A stretch of DNA of 62,807 nucleotides from Gemmatimonadota bacterium (GTDB lineage: Bacteria > Gemmatimonadota > Gemmatimonadetes > Longimicrobiales > Gaopeijiaceae). This document shows, in pieces, positions 54,757-62,807 of the stretch (position 1 is the first letter of the stretch; the number at the start of each line of letters is the position of its first letter). The DNA lies in NCBI GenBank assembly GCA_040882465.1, contig JBBEBG010000040.1, positions 1-62,807 of the forward strand, written 5' to 3'. A program made the translations under genes and the position numbers. The notes below the pieces were generated by a model. The model was not told where the DNA came from. It saw nothing but the letters and a program-made list of their open reading frames with translations, and searched no databases.

Positions 54757-55390
54757 GGCGCCCATGGAAGGCCAGCGCGGCGGCGTGGCCCCAGTGCCGA
54801 TGAAGAGGCGGATCACAGCGGAGGCCGAACGTCCCGCGCCCCTTCGAACCCTCGCGGCCCTACTCCATGTGCGCAGTTTTCGCCGGACGGCCATCCTTCT
54901 CGGAATCGCATATTTCCTCCCCCTCCAGCTCGCACTGGGATTGCTGTCGCGGGGTGGACGCGAAGCCACGATTCTTTTGGCGCCCTGGACCCGCATGTTC
55001 GAGCGCACGAGTGCGTTCAGCTTCGAAGCCGTCGCTCAGCTCACCGTCCCGGGCGTGACCATTCTCTTTTCGCCCCTGAACATCCTCGTGACCGGTGCGT
55101 TGGCGGGCCTCGCGGGCCTGAATCTCGCCATGACGCTGACACTCCTCCGCGATCCTCGCGCTTGCGACTTGAGGAGTGTCCCGACCGTCCTGGGGGCTCT
55201 CCCACCGCTGCTCGCCGGGGGTGCATGCTGCGCGCCGACTCTCCTTCTTGTCCTCGGGATACAGGCGTCGACACTCATCATTGCGCTCTCACAGATCTTG
55301 ATCCCAGGCTCCCTCGTTCTACTTTTCGGGACGCTCCTCTGGACGCTTCGGCGCATGGACGTCCGCCATCTTCCGACCTCAGTGCCATGA
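54725..55390 (+). CDS. Membrane protein with GACCAP motif, possible metal transporter
   Basis: Up to 221 residues (ATGs at residues 14 and 26 are alternative starts). Four or five hydrophobic segments; the fourth contains GGACCAPTLLLVLGI with Cys168-Cys169, close to the CCxGP pattern of MerT and related Hg transporters. Another Cys lies just before (RDPRACDLR). Overlaps the DUF3179 gene by 32 bp. No named family recognised; mercury or other soft-metal transport is an inference. Confidence 0.7.
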   Translation: MPFFRIVRPPEAPMEGQRGGVAPVPMKRRITAEAERPAPLRTLAALLHVRSFRRTAILLGIAYFLPLQLALGLLSRGGREATILLAPWTRMFERTSAFSFEAVAQLTVPGVTILFSPLNILVTGALAGLAGLNLAMTLTLLRDPRACDLRSVPTVLGALPPLLAGGACCAPTLLLVLGIQASTLIIALSQILIPGSLVLLFGTLLWTLRRMDVRHLPTSVP

Positions 55391-55393
55391 GCC

Positions 55394-55990
55394 ATGGCAG
55401 ACATCCTCGCGGGCTGGATCGAGGGCTCGGGGCCCTGGGGACACATGATCGCGCTCGTCGGAATGACGGCCGTAGCCGTTCTTCCACTACCGGCGGAAGC
55501 ACCGGCCCTTGTCCTGGGAGCGCTCTTCGGTCCCATCCTCGGATCAGCTCTCGTCTGGACGGGAGCCATGTTGGGAGCGGCCATCAGCTTCGAGTTGGCC
55601 CGCACCTTTGGGAGGCCGGCCGCCAAGCGATGGCTGTCGCCGAGGTCCTTGGGCCGCGCGGACGATGTGGCCCGCCGGGCGGGAGTCGCCGGCCTTCTCC
55701 TTCTCAGGTTGATGCCGTGGGTGGGATTCACCGCGCTGAACTGGGCCCTTGGGCTCAGCGACCTTCCGCGCTCCCGCTTCCTCTGGACCACGGCTCTCGG
55801 AATCTTGCCCGGAGTGGCCCTGTTTACGGGTGCGGGCGCCGGATTTCGCGGACTCCTCCCAGATTTCGAAGCCACCCACTTCGGGGGACTCGTCCTGATC
55901 GTCGCGGTGGGGTGGGCAGTCAGCCTCTGGGTTCGTCGCAAACGGACTGCGGCCAGCGGTCGGTCTGCTCCCCAGGACGAGGACCAGTGA
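55394..55990 (+). CDS. VTT-domain (TVP38/TMEM64, DedA-like) membrane protein
   Basis: 198 residues. LPAEAPALVLGALFGPILGSALVWTGAMLGAAISFELARTFGR and RLMPWVGFTALNWALGLSDLPRSRFLWTTALGILPGVALFTGAG are the VTT-domain hallmarks. Members act in lipid movement or, in some cases, selenite/mercury uptake. Starts 3 bp after the GACCAP protein, so likely one operon. Confidence 0.88.
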   Translation: MADILAGWIEGSGPWGHMIALVGMTAVAVLPLPAEAPALVLGALFGPILGSALVWTGAMLGAAISFELARTFGRPAAKRWLSPRSLGRADDVARRAGVAGLLLLRLMPWVGFTALNWALGLSDLPRSRFLWTTALGILPGVALFTGAGAGFRGLLPDFEATHFGGLVLIVAVGWAVSLWVRRKRTAASGRSAPQDEDQ

Positions 55991-56240
55991 TGGTCCGTTC
56001 GAACCGATTCGCTGGCCACCAGCGCGGAGCGCGTCTATGAGACCGGCGTCGCCGACCCGCGATGGGAGGATGGCACGAACCCGGCGCTCTTGCCGGATCA
56101 ATCCCGTCTCTATGGGGCGGAATTGACGGTGGCAACGCACCGGATGGTCGCCTCCCTCTTCGCAAGGGGTCGACGGTCGAGCGCCGAGTGACTCCCCGGA
56201 CCCAGGGCCGGTCAAGGAAGAAGGCCTCGGGTGGCCCAGC

Positions 56241-56504
56241 GTGACGGGTCGGACCCTTCTCGTCGAGCTCTGCCGGCGCAGCGTACTCCTGCGCGCGCTC
56301 AAGTTTGCGCTGGTCGTGGGACCCCTACTGATCGCCATCAATCATGGGGATGTCATGGTGCAGGGCGGTCTCCCGCCAGTCGTGTATCTGAAAATGGCGC
56401 TCACGTTCCTCGTGCCCTTCTTCGTGTCGGCGTTGTCGAGCGCCGGCGCCGCGCTGGCCTCGGGCCCCCGGCGAGGCCTTCCCGCCCCTCCGCAGGATCC
56501 CTGA
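56241..56504 (+). CDS. nrtS: NrtS-like nitrate/nitrite transporter family protein
   Basis: 87 residues, two hydrophobic segments: ALKFALVVGPLLIAINHGDVMVQ and YLKMALTFLVPFFVSALSSAGAAL. The pattern LIAINHGD...KxALTFLVPFxVS fits the small NrtS family. It is preceded by about 250 bp (55991-56240) with no other gene seen. Confidence 0.75.
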   Translation: MTGRTLLVELCRRSVLLRALKFALVVGPLLIAINHGDVMVQGGLPPVVYLKMALTFLVPFFVSALSSAGAALASGPRRGLPAPPQDP

Positions 56505-56588
56505 CCTGGAACCTGAGGCGGCCCTCACGGATTGGGGGGGCGGCTCCAGTGCGTGCAGGTCGAAATCTCCCGTAGATGAGGAGGACCC

Positions 56589-57047
56589 GTGAACATTCAG
56601 TATGGAAGAGCCGTGGTCGGCGGACTCGTCGGAACCGTGGTCATGACCGCCGTCGGGCTCTGGATCGCGCCCATGATGGGGATGCCCGCCATGAATCCGG
56701 CAGAAATGCTGGCCGGCGCGATGGGCGGAATGCTCGCCCTCGGGTGGGCGGCCCACTTCATGATCGGAACGGTCCTCGCGCTCATCTACGCTGTCGTGGC
56801 CCCGTCTCTTCCCGGCGCGCCCGTGGTTCGGGGCGCTCTCTACGGCGTCGCGCCTTTCCTCGTCGCGCAGATCGCCGTCATGCCGATGATGGGGATGCCC
56901 GTCTTCTCGGGCTCCATGACCATGGCCATGGGGAGCCTCATCGGTCACCTCATCTACGGAGGAGTGGTCGGCGGCATCTACGGGCCCGTTCCGGTGCGGT
57001 CCGGAGCGGCCGTGCATGCGTCACCCGCGGCACCGCGGCATTCCTGA
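56589..57047 (+). CDS. DUF6789-like membrane protein
   Basis: 152 residues, about four hydrophobic helices rich in Gly and Met: RAVVGGLVGTVVMTAVGLWIAPMMGMPAMNPAEMLA, GWAAHFMIGTVLALIYAVV, IGHLIYGGVVGGIYG. The GxVGTVxMT start and AHFxIG are typical of DUF6789. Methionine-rich loops could bind copper; not established. Confidence 0.75.
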   Translation: MNIQYGRAVVGGLVGTVVMTAVGLWIAPMMGMPAMNPAEMLAGAMGGMLALGWAAHFMIGTVLALIYAVVAPSLPGAPVVRGALYGVAPFLVAQIAVMPMMGMPVFSGSMTMAMGSLIGHLIYGGVVGGIYGPVPVRSGAAVHASPAAPRHS

Positions 57048-57085
57048 GTCGTCCACGTCCACTATCAACGGAGCATCCATCCCTC

Positions 57086-57523
57086 ATGAGCCCTTTCATG
57101 CGACATCCCTTCAAGGCACCGGCACTTTTCGGCGCGCTCCTCACGGCGGCTCTCATCACCGCGCCCGGGATCTACGCGCAAACGACGACGGCGCATGTGA
57201 AGGAGGATTTCACCGAGGCTCGATTCGCCGAGCTTCAGGCGCAGGGCGCTTTCATCCTCGTGGACATCTTCGCGGACTGGTGCCCGGACTGCGCCCAGCA
57301 GCAGCGGGTGCTCGCCGCCTACCGCGAGGCCCATCCGGCGGTCCCGCTTCACACCCTCGTGGTCAACTTTGACACGCAGAAGGACGTGGTGACCCGCTTC
57401 CGTGCGCCGCGGCAGTCCACCCTCATCCTCTTCCGGGGGAGCGAGCAGCTCTGGTTCACCGTCGCGGAGACACGGGAAGAGGTCATCGTTCAGGCGTTGA
57501 ATGACGGATTCGCGCGGCGGTGA
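57086..57523 (+). CDS. Periplasmic thioredoxin-family protein
   Basis: 145 residues. Signal peptide ending GIYAQ; thioredoxin fold with FADWCPDCAQQQ (Cys66, Cys69) and a cis-Pro region APRQSTLILFRG. With the CcdA-type membrane protein overlapping its end (GTGA), it forms a pair that would carry reducing power from the cytoplasm to the periplasm. Confidence 0.92.
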   Translation: MSPFMRHPFKAPALFGALLTAALITAPGIYAQTTTAHVKEDFTEARFAELQAQGAFILVDIFADWCPDCAQQQRVLAAYREAHPAVPLHTLVVNFDTQKDVVTRFRAPRQSTLILFRGSEQLWFTVAETREEVIVQALNDGFARR

Positions 57524-58233
57524 CCCTCGAACTGTCGGCTATCCCGATCGCCTTCTTCGCGGGGGTAGTCGGCGTCCTGTCCCCCTGCGTGTGGCCGCTG
57601 GTGCCGATCGTCATGGCGTCGGCGGCCACAGGGGGGCGGCGCGGGCCGTACTTCCTCGCGGCCGGACTGGCGCTCTCGTTCGCCGTCGCGGGCAGCCTTC
57701 TCGTCTTCCTTCTTGTGAGCACGGGCACCGATCCGGAGTTCTTCCGCTACATCGCCGCCTCCCTCCTGATCGCGATGGGTGCGCTCCTCGTCGTTCAGAA
57801 GCTCGGTGATTGGGCCTCGACGGGACTGTCGCGTCTCACCGCGGGGCTGAATCTCGGCCGTCGTACGAACCCGGCACCTGGCTCTGGAGAGTTCGGGGTC
57901 GGACTGTTACTCGGGGTCGTCTGGCTCCCATGCGTGGGCCCGACCCTCGGCGTGGCGATCGCACTCGCGTCATTCGGGGAGGACCTTCTCCGCTCCTTCG
58001 CGGTGATGCTCTCCTACGGGGTGGGAACCGGAGGCGTGCTACTCGGCGCGGGACTTCTGTCGGGCGGGTTTCTGGCGCGACGGCGACTTCTCGGACCGGG
58101 AGCCGGCGCGATCGGGAAGAAGATACTCGGGTGGTGCGTGCTCCTTCTCGGGATCGCCGTGCTCACCGGGCTCGACAAGCGGCTGGAGGCGCTCGCGGTG
58201 AACCTGCTGCCGAGCTGGATCTACGGGATGTGA
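57520..58233 (+). CDS. ccdA: CcdA/DsbD-type membrane thiol transporter
   Basis: 237 residues with six hydrophobic helices. Cysteines in the two pseudo-symmetric helices: Cys23 (LSPCVWPLVP) and Cys138 (WLPCVGPTLG), the CcdA/DsbD pattern. GTG start overlaps the thioredoxin stop by 4 bp. The last third (from 57981) is part of a direct repeat whose other copy at 33021 is a truncated version. Confidence 0.93.
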   Translation: MTLELSAIPIAFFAGVVGVLSPCVWPLVPIVMASAATGGRRGPYFLAAGLALSFAVAGSLLVFLLVSTGTDPEFFRYIAASLLIAMGALLVVQKLGDWASTGLSRLTAGLNLGRRTNPAPGSGEFGVGLLLGVVWLPCVGPTLGVAIALASFGEDLLRSFAVMLSYGVGTGGVLLGAGLLSGGFLARRRLLGPGAGAIGKKILGWCVLLLGIAVLTGLDKRLEALAVNLLPSWIYGM

Positions 58234-58517
58234 AGCCGAGGGGTCGACGAAAGGGTCGTGAACCGGCCGGCCCATCATGTCACACCTTCCGGACTTCACA
58301 AACTACTTGAGGTCCAACAACCGCGCTGTTGAGCCACTTCTGCAGACTGGGGCGGTAGGGCTCGAACCTACAACCTCCTGGTTAACAGCGCCGCGGGATT
58401 CGGGCGATTTTCACGAAAGTCGAGTCACCGCGCCAACATGATCCCTGGATCTCGTGGATGGTTTTCGGATCATCCACGGGGTTCGGGGATCTCAACATGC
58501 ACACAAACGTGCACAGT
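57981..58517 (+). repeat. Direct repeat, right copy: ccdA 3' end, tRNA-Asn half and spacer
   Basis: Same orientation as 33021-33556; the two copies are offset by 24,960 bp at the left end. Contains the intact ccdA stop, a well-paired tRNA-Asn 3' half, and the shared spacer ending near the CATGCACACAAAC motif. The right copy looks ancestral because its ccdA and tRNA portions are undamaged. Confidence 0.9.
58347..58388 (-). tRNA. tRNA-Asn 3' half
   Basis: On the minus strand: anticodon loop CTGTTAA (GTT), 3' stem CCAGG, a perfect T-arm GTAGG-TTCGAGC-CCTAC, and acceptor strand CGCCCCA plus G. The D-arm and 5' acceptor are absent (upstream is GCGGCG, which cannot pair), so this is a half tRNA, as left by integrases that use the tRNA 3' half as attachment site. 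Confidence 0.75.
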
Positions 58518-58611
58518 TGCGTGTGGCGCCAATTCCGCTTCCGCCACTCGAAATCCAAGCCCCGAACCGTCCGATGAACGGGGCAACTCCACTTTTTCGT
58601 GGTCTTCGATC

Positions 58612-58678
58612 GTTACTGTTGATTTTTCAGCATCCATGATGTATGGTCTTCTCGTGACTCTGAACTATCAATAGTAAC
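58612..58678 (+). promoter_or_regulatory. Paired operator sites upstream of blaI
   Basis: GTTACTGTTGAT (58612-58623) and, inverted, ATCAATAGTAAC (58667-58678) are complementary at 11 of 12 positions. The second site contains its own dyad ACTATCAATAGT (58664-58675). Two such sites ahead of a BlaI-type gene are the expected arrangement for autorepression. Confidence 0.7.
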
Positions 58679-58695
58679 CACGCGGAGGGAGAGAC

Positions 58696-59076
58696 TTGTT
58701 ACTGGAGCGCGAACTGAGTCGAAGGGAGCGCGAGGTGATGCAGATCATCCATCGCCGGGGACGGGCCACGGCTGCCGAGGTTCGCAGCGACATGGCAGAT
58801 CCGCCGACCGACCCGGCCGTCCGTTCAATCCTTCGAATCCTCGTGAACAAGGGACACCTCGAGTTCGAGTCCGAAGGGCCCCGGTACGTGTACTCGCCGA
58901 CGGTGTCGGATCGAGCCGCGCGGAACTCGGTGCTCGAAAACGTTGTCGAGACCTTTTTCGACGGGTCCGCCGAGGGTGTCATGGCCGCCCTCCTCGAGCG
59001 GATGGGTCCCCTCTCGACCGAACAGAAGCGGCGCCTCAAGACCTTGATCGACCGCGCGGATCGCGAGGGCCGGTAG
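58696..59076 (+). CDS. BlaI/MecI/CopY-family repressor
   Basis: 126 residues. Winged helix LSRREREVMQIIHRRGRATAAEVRSDMADPPTDPAVRSILRILVNKGHLEFESEGPRYVYSPTVS and a C-terminal dimerisation part (VLENVVETFFDGSAEGVMAALLERM). Starts with TTG after GGAGGG. One base before a BlaR1-type gene, whose protease should cleave it when the sensor is triggered. Confidence 0.92.
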   Translation: MLLERELSRREREVMQIIHRRGRATAAEVRSDMADPPTDPAVRSILRILVNKGHLEFESEGPRYVYSPTVSDRAARNSVLENVVETFFDGSAEGVMAALLERMGPLSTEQKRRLKTLIDRADREGR

Positions 59077-59077
59077 G

Positions 59078-61318
59078 ATGACGACGTTCGAGTTGGCCGA
59101 GGGAGCGATTTTTTCCAGGGGCCTCCTGGCGTTCGTCCAGGCCACCGCCATTCTTCTCGGCGCCCTCGCACTGGAGCGACTTCTTCGTCGAACGGCTGCC
59201 GAATCCCGCCATGCATTGTGGACGGCGGTATTCGCCTCTCTGCTGGCGCTCCCGGCCCTCGTGATCACACTGCCGACGATTCCGCTGCCGATCCCATGGC
59301 CTGCTGCGGTCGCCCTCAGCAGCATCGAGTCGGACGCCAGCACCATGCGCCCCTTGAGTGCGACCGCTGGAGCGGGGCGCGACGTGGGGCGTCCTGCTGC
59401 GGCACCCAATGCCTCCGGTGCTTCTGCGTTTCTGCCCAATGCGGATTGGACGGCGGGCGCTGGCGACGGCTCCAATGCCACGGCGATCATCGGCCCCCAT
59501 GCAGAAGGACGAGCCGTCTCGTTGTGGGGACCTAAACCCATGATTCGCGCGCTCGTCCTGACGTGGATCCTGGGCACCGGATGCTCCCTTGTGTTCCTTC
59601 TCACAGGACTCCTGCGGTCGGGCATCCTTTATCGCGCCTCACGTGGATCCAGCGACGCGACATGGACTCTCCGTTTGGAGCGGGCTCGGGCCTCTGCCCC
59701 TCTCGATCGGAGCGTTTCGCTCCGTTTTCACCAACAGGTGCGCACCGGGCTCGCCGGTGGACTTCTCCGACCCTTTGTGCTCCTGCCTGATACGGCGACC
59801 GATTGGAGCCCGGAAAGGCGTGAACTCGTCCTGGCACATGAACTCGTGCATCTGAAGAGAAGGGATCCGCTCCGTCGCGTTCTCCTCCGGTTGGTGCTCG
59901 CAATCTTCTGGTTTCATCCGCTCGCCTGGTATTCGGCACGTCGAGCCGTCCTTGCATGCGAAGAGGCGTGCGATCAGGCCGTTGTACGCATGGGATATCG
60001 CCCCTCGACTTATGCTCGGCACCTCTTGGCGCTGGCGACCCCCACGTCTCTTCCGATGCCGGCACTCGCGCGCCTCCGCCGCCCCTCCCTCGAGGTCCGA
60101 ATCATGAAGCTCCTCGAACCGCAGTCCCCGCGCCGCCCCCGTCTTGCAGTAGGTGCATTGTCCGTTTCCATGGCCTGGGCGATCACGGTTGCCGCGACCG
60201 CACCCGTTCCGCCTGTGAGACCCCTCGACGAACTGCGGCTCGCGAACAGCACTCCGACAGCGACCGCGCGGTCCGAGAACGATCGGCCCCCGGCGCAGGC
60301 CGCTCCGGCCGAAGAGGTTCATCCCCAGGAACTGGCCGCTCCAGCCGAAGAAGATCATCCCGCGGGCCCGGCGGCCCCAGCTCACGAAGCGCCCCCGCCG
60401 ATGATGGAGGCCCCGGCGCCACCATCCTTTCCGGGAGCCACGCCATTTGATGCGAGCGTCGACGCCTGGCCGAATGCCCAGGATCCGTCCGATGGGTGTC
60501 GGATTCGCCCCGACGGAGTCGACTTCGAAGACGGCGCCGATTTCACGAGCGGGTGGGGACCGAATAGACCTGACAATCGATTTCAGCAACGTAGTCTTGG
60601 TCCGTTCATGCTCTGCCTCCGCTCTCGAGGTCAGGTGGAGCTAGATCCCGACGGAATTCGAATTGCTGCCGGAGAAGAAGCCTGGTTGGTCCTGGCGGTC
60701 CGCGGCGACGCGGTTCATCAGCGCCTGGAGATCACACCCGGTCCCGATGGAAACGAGTACGTCTGGTTCGTCGGAGGCATTGAACGACCGTTCGACGTGG
60801 AGGCTGCGGAATGGCGCGATTTGATGGTGCGCGTCCAGCACACGCTGCCGATGCGGATCGCACAGATCCGGGGGGAGAGCGCACGACTTCGGGCAGGGAT
60901 CGCCGTCGTGCGGGGTCGGGAGGCTCAGCGGCTTGGGGAGTTGGCTCGGGTGCGCGGGGATGCGGCAAGCCTTCGCGGCGAGATCGCGCGAATTCGTGCC
61001 ACCGAGGCAGTTGTCGCGTCGGAGCTGATGAGGGCCCGAGGGGGGGCTGCGGACTCCCTCCGGACCCAACTCGATATGCTCCGCCAGGCCAATGCAATCA
61101 CCATCGCAGACCTCGAAGAGGAGATCCGGATCGAACGCGCCGAAGCCGCACGTCTCGAGGCGGAAGCGGCGGAGTTCGCCGTGAGGTCTGCAGAAGAAAT
61201 TCAGGCCATCGAGGAGCGAATCGCGGCGTTCAACGCGGAGGGCCAACTCGATGAGATTCGTACCGAACTCGCCTCGTATGATGCCGCGTTGGAGGCACTG
61301 ATACGAAGCATCCGATGA
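59078..61318 (+). CDS. BlaR1-type M56 membrane metallopeptidase with novel C-terminal region
   Basis: 746 residues. Membrane segments at about 20-35, 48-80 and 157-180; zinc protease site HELVH (254-258) with a downstream EEACDQAV; a further hydrophobic segment near 350. The usual penicillin-binding sensor is absent. Instead there is a Pro/Ala/Glu-rich linker (about 390-450), a beta-rich part (FMLCLRSRGQVELDPDGIRI...AWLVLAVRG) and a long coiled coil to the end. So the signal is probably not a beta-lactam. Overlaps the next gene by 4 bp. Confidence 0.88.
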   Translation: MTTFELAEGAIFSRGLLAFVQATAILLGALALERLLRRTAAESRHALWTAVFASLLALPALVITLPTIPLPIPWPAAVALSSIESDASTMRPLSATAGAGRDVGRPAAAPNASGASAFLPNADWTAGAGDGSNATAIIGPHAEGRAVSLWGPKPMIRALVLTWILGTGCSLVFLLTGLLRSGILYRASRGSSDATWTLRLERARASAPLDRSVSLRFHQQVRTGLAGGLLRPFVLLPDTATDWSPERRELVLAHELVHLKRRDPLRRVLLRLVLAIFWFHPLAWYSARRAVLACEEACDQAVVRMGYRPSTYARHLLALATPTSLPMPALARLRRPSLEVRIMKLLEPQSPRRPRLAVGALSVSMAWAITVAATAPVPPVRPLDELRLANSTPTATARSENDRPPAQAAPAEEVHPQELAAPAEEDHPAGPAAPAHEAPPPMMEAPAPPSFPGATPFDASVDAWPNAQDPSDGCRIRPDGVDFEDGADFTSGWGPNRPDNRFQQRSLGPFMLCLRSRGQVELDPDGIRIAAGEEAWLVLAVRGDAVHQRLEITPGPDGNEYVWFVGGIERPFDVEAAEWRDLMVRVQHTLPMRIAQIRGESARLRAGIAVVRGREAQRLGELARVRGDAASLRGEIARIRATEAVVASELMRARGGAADSLRTQLDMLRQANAITIADLEEEIRIERAEAARLEAEAAEFAVRSAEEIQAIEERIAAFNAEGQLDEIRTELASYDAALEALIRSIR

Positions 61319-62601
61319 AGCACCCGGATCCACCCGATGGTCGGGGTCGAGTGGGAGCCCACTCGTTGGCGGCCGCCACCTGTGCACTCATGGCCGCGTG
61401 CGGATCGTCGGGACTCGACGAGGGGCCTCCGGAGTGGCTGGCTGAGACCGAGGTCCGTGGGGACACTACGGTGGTCCGGACGCTCGCCGGCAGCGAGTGG
61501 GGTGAAGTCCGGCTCATTCCTGAGGTCCGCATCGGCGTCCTTGATGGCGCGGCACACGAGATGCTCGGAGAGGTAATCGGACTCGCCGTGGGTCCCGAGG
61601 GCCAAATCTACTTTTATGATCGCAGCGGTCCGGCGCTGCGGAAGTTTGCCGAGGATGGGACCTACATCGGAACGCTCGGGGGGCCAGGTGCGGGCCCCGG
61701 GGAGTATACGAACAGCGACGGGGGAATCGCGGTTCTACCCGACGGCCGCGTGGTTCTTCGCGATCCGGGGAACGGGCGGTTCTCCGTGTACGACCGGGAC
61801 GGTGGCTTCATGGAGACCTGGCCCACGCGATCTGGCGCGTTCACGTCCCGGCCCCTTCAGACCTCCGGTGACGGCTTCTTCAGCACCGCGTTCGTCCCAG
61901 GGGCACAGGCCGTCGTTCACTTCGACGGCGCCGGGGTTCTTCTCGACACCATTCGGTCGCCGAACCGGAATGTCGAGGCGGCGACGGTTTCGGCCCGATC
62001 GGATAACTCCATGCAGACCTGGAACGTTCCCTTCACGCCAACGGCCCTGTCGAGCGTACACCCGGAGGGATACTTCGTGACGGCCGTGAGTGATCGATAC
62101 GCGATCGAACTGAACCGGGGCGCCAACGACATGCTCCGTATCGAAATGGAGGCTCGACCCGTTGAGGTTGGCGAAGATGAACGCGTCGCGGAGGAGGCTC
62201 GCGTCACAGAGGCCATGAGGCAACTCGATCCCGCTTGGCGATGGAACGGCGCCGCCATTCCGCGGGTGAAGCCGCTCCTTCGGATGATTCACACCGGCGA
62301 GGACGGGCGCATCTGGGTCCAGCTCCATCAGCCGGGCATCGCAGTCGCCGAAGGGCCCGTCGGGATCGCACGCGACGCACTCGCGCCGCCCCAATACACC
62401 CTCCAAGAGCCAACCGTCTTCGACGTGTTCGAATCCGACGGTCGCTACCTGGGAAGGGTGAACGCACCTGACGGCCTCGTGACCTACCCACGGCCGGTCA
62501 TGCGCGGAGAACATGTATGGGCCGTCGTGGCGGGAGAGTTGGGCGTCCAGTCGATTGTGCGCTTCCGGATCTCACGGGAGGATTCGGAGGCGGGACCCTG
62601 A
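61315..62601 (+). CDS. 6-bladed beta-propeller lipoprotein coupled to blaIR
   Basis: 428 residues. An N-terminal stretch ends in a lipobox (LMAACG), then propeller blades: GLAVGPEGQIYFYDRSGPALRKFAEDGTYIGTLGGPGAGPGEY, GIAVLPDGRVVLRDPGNGRFSVYDRDGG. The GPGEY motif matches the two other propeller lipoproteins in the window. Its ATG overlaps the BlaR1 stop (ATGA). It may present a ligand to the sensor; that is inference. The last 206 bp of the window hold no gene I can support. Confidence 0.83.
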   Translation: MKHPDPPDGRGRVGAHSLAAATCALMAACGSSGLDEGPPEWLAETEVRGDTTVVRTLAGSEWGEVRLIPEVRIGVLDGAAHEMLGEVIGLAVGPEGQIYFYDRSGPALRKFAEDGTYIGTLGGPGAGPGEYTNSDGGIAVLPDGRVVLRDPGNGRFSVYDRDGGFMETWPTRSGAFTSRPLQTSGDGFFSTAFVPGAQAVVHFDGAGVLLDTIRSPNRNVEAATVSARSDNSMQTWNVPFTPTALSSVHPEGYFVTAVSDRYAIELNRGANDMLRIEMEARPVEVGEDERVAEEARVTEAMRQLDPAWRWNGAAIPRVKPLLRMIHTGEDGRIWVQLHQPGIAVAEGPVGIARDALAPPQYTLQEPTVFDVFESDGRYLGRVNAPDGLVTYPRPVMRGEHVWAVVAGELGVQSIVRFRISREDSEAGP

Positions 62602-62807
62602 CCGACGTATCTGCACCACCGGGTAAGGCGTTGCTCATTCGGTCCAGCCAACCCGTTCCCAGCCCTGGGATTTGACGGGGCCAGCCACCAGCGGCGGGCG
62701 GCACTGCCATCCAATTCCGCGCACCGGCGAACCAGGGCGGCTCCACCCAAGGCCTCGCACCATTTGAAACCCGGGGGCTGGAATCGCGGTGCAGGGCCCC
62801 CCGCCCC

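Noticed and set aside
58347-58388. Functional tRNA-Asn
   Set aside because: The D-arm and 5' acceptor strand are missing and the upstream bases cannot pair with the 3' stem, so it is only a half gene.

Overview
The window is GC-rich bacterial DNA that most resembles Gemmatimonadota. The reasons are a SusC/SusD outer-membrane pair, several lipoproteins with 6-bladed beta-propellers, DUF222/HNH genes, EgtD, DUF2911, a DUF6503 remnant, and many metal and redox genes typical of soil or sediment members. This is inferred from gene content only; there is no rRNA or marker gene to confirm it.

Layout. (1) 1-1 kb: the 3' part of a DUF222/HNH gene broken by a 35-bp palindromic insertion. (2) 1.1-9.2 kb: a nutrient-uptake locus with SusC (frameshifted) and SusD, flanked by two related small lipoproteins that resemble a detached TonB plug domain, then a cupredoxin and a beta-propeller lipoprotein. 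(3) 9.2-19.6 kb: a tightly packed efflux operon on the minus strand: adaptor, TolC-like channel, two different RND pumps, and a translationally coupled beta-propeller lipoprotein. (4) 19.8-34.2 kb: an accessory zone with a cNMP-domain histidine kinase, two VapBC systems with clear operators, an MmeI-like single-chain restriction-modification enzyme, two nucleotidyltransferase/partner pairs, IS91-like and IS110 remnants, and several gene fragments. (5) 34.5-58.2 kb: a metal/redox island with arsM, an ECF sigma/anti-sigma pair, cytochrome c, a GDCCVxC protein, DsrE, hydrolase-OsmC, FMN glutamate-synthase-like protein, haloalkane dehalogenase, EgtD, an intact HNH gene, a mercury operon (merR, merT, merP, DUF302, membrane protein, merA), DUF3179, a Cys-Cys membrane protein, VTT protein, NrtS, thioredoxin and CcdA. 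(6) 58.6-62.6 kb: a BlaI/BlaR1-type operon with another coupled beta-propeller lipoprotein.

The most unusual feature is at 30.7-33.6 kb. It holds truncated copies of three loci whose full versions lie at 35.6, 39.2 and 58.0 kb, in the same order and orientation. Two of these fragments are fused directly to each other. The last one is a 537-bp direct repeat that carries a tRNA-Asn 3' half and brackets about 25 kb. This looks like the remains of a second, mostly deleted copy of the island. Other points of interest are the detached plug-like lipoproteins, the propeller lipoproteins coupled to efflux and BlaR1 operons, a BlaR1 with an unfamiliar sensor tail, and near-leaderless VapBC promoters with palindromic operators.
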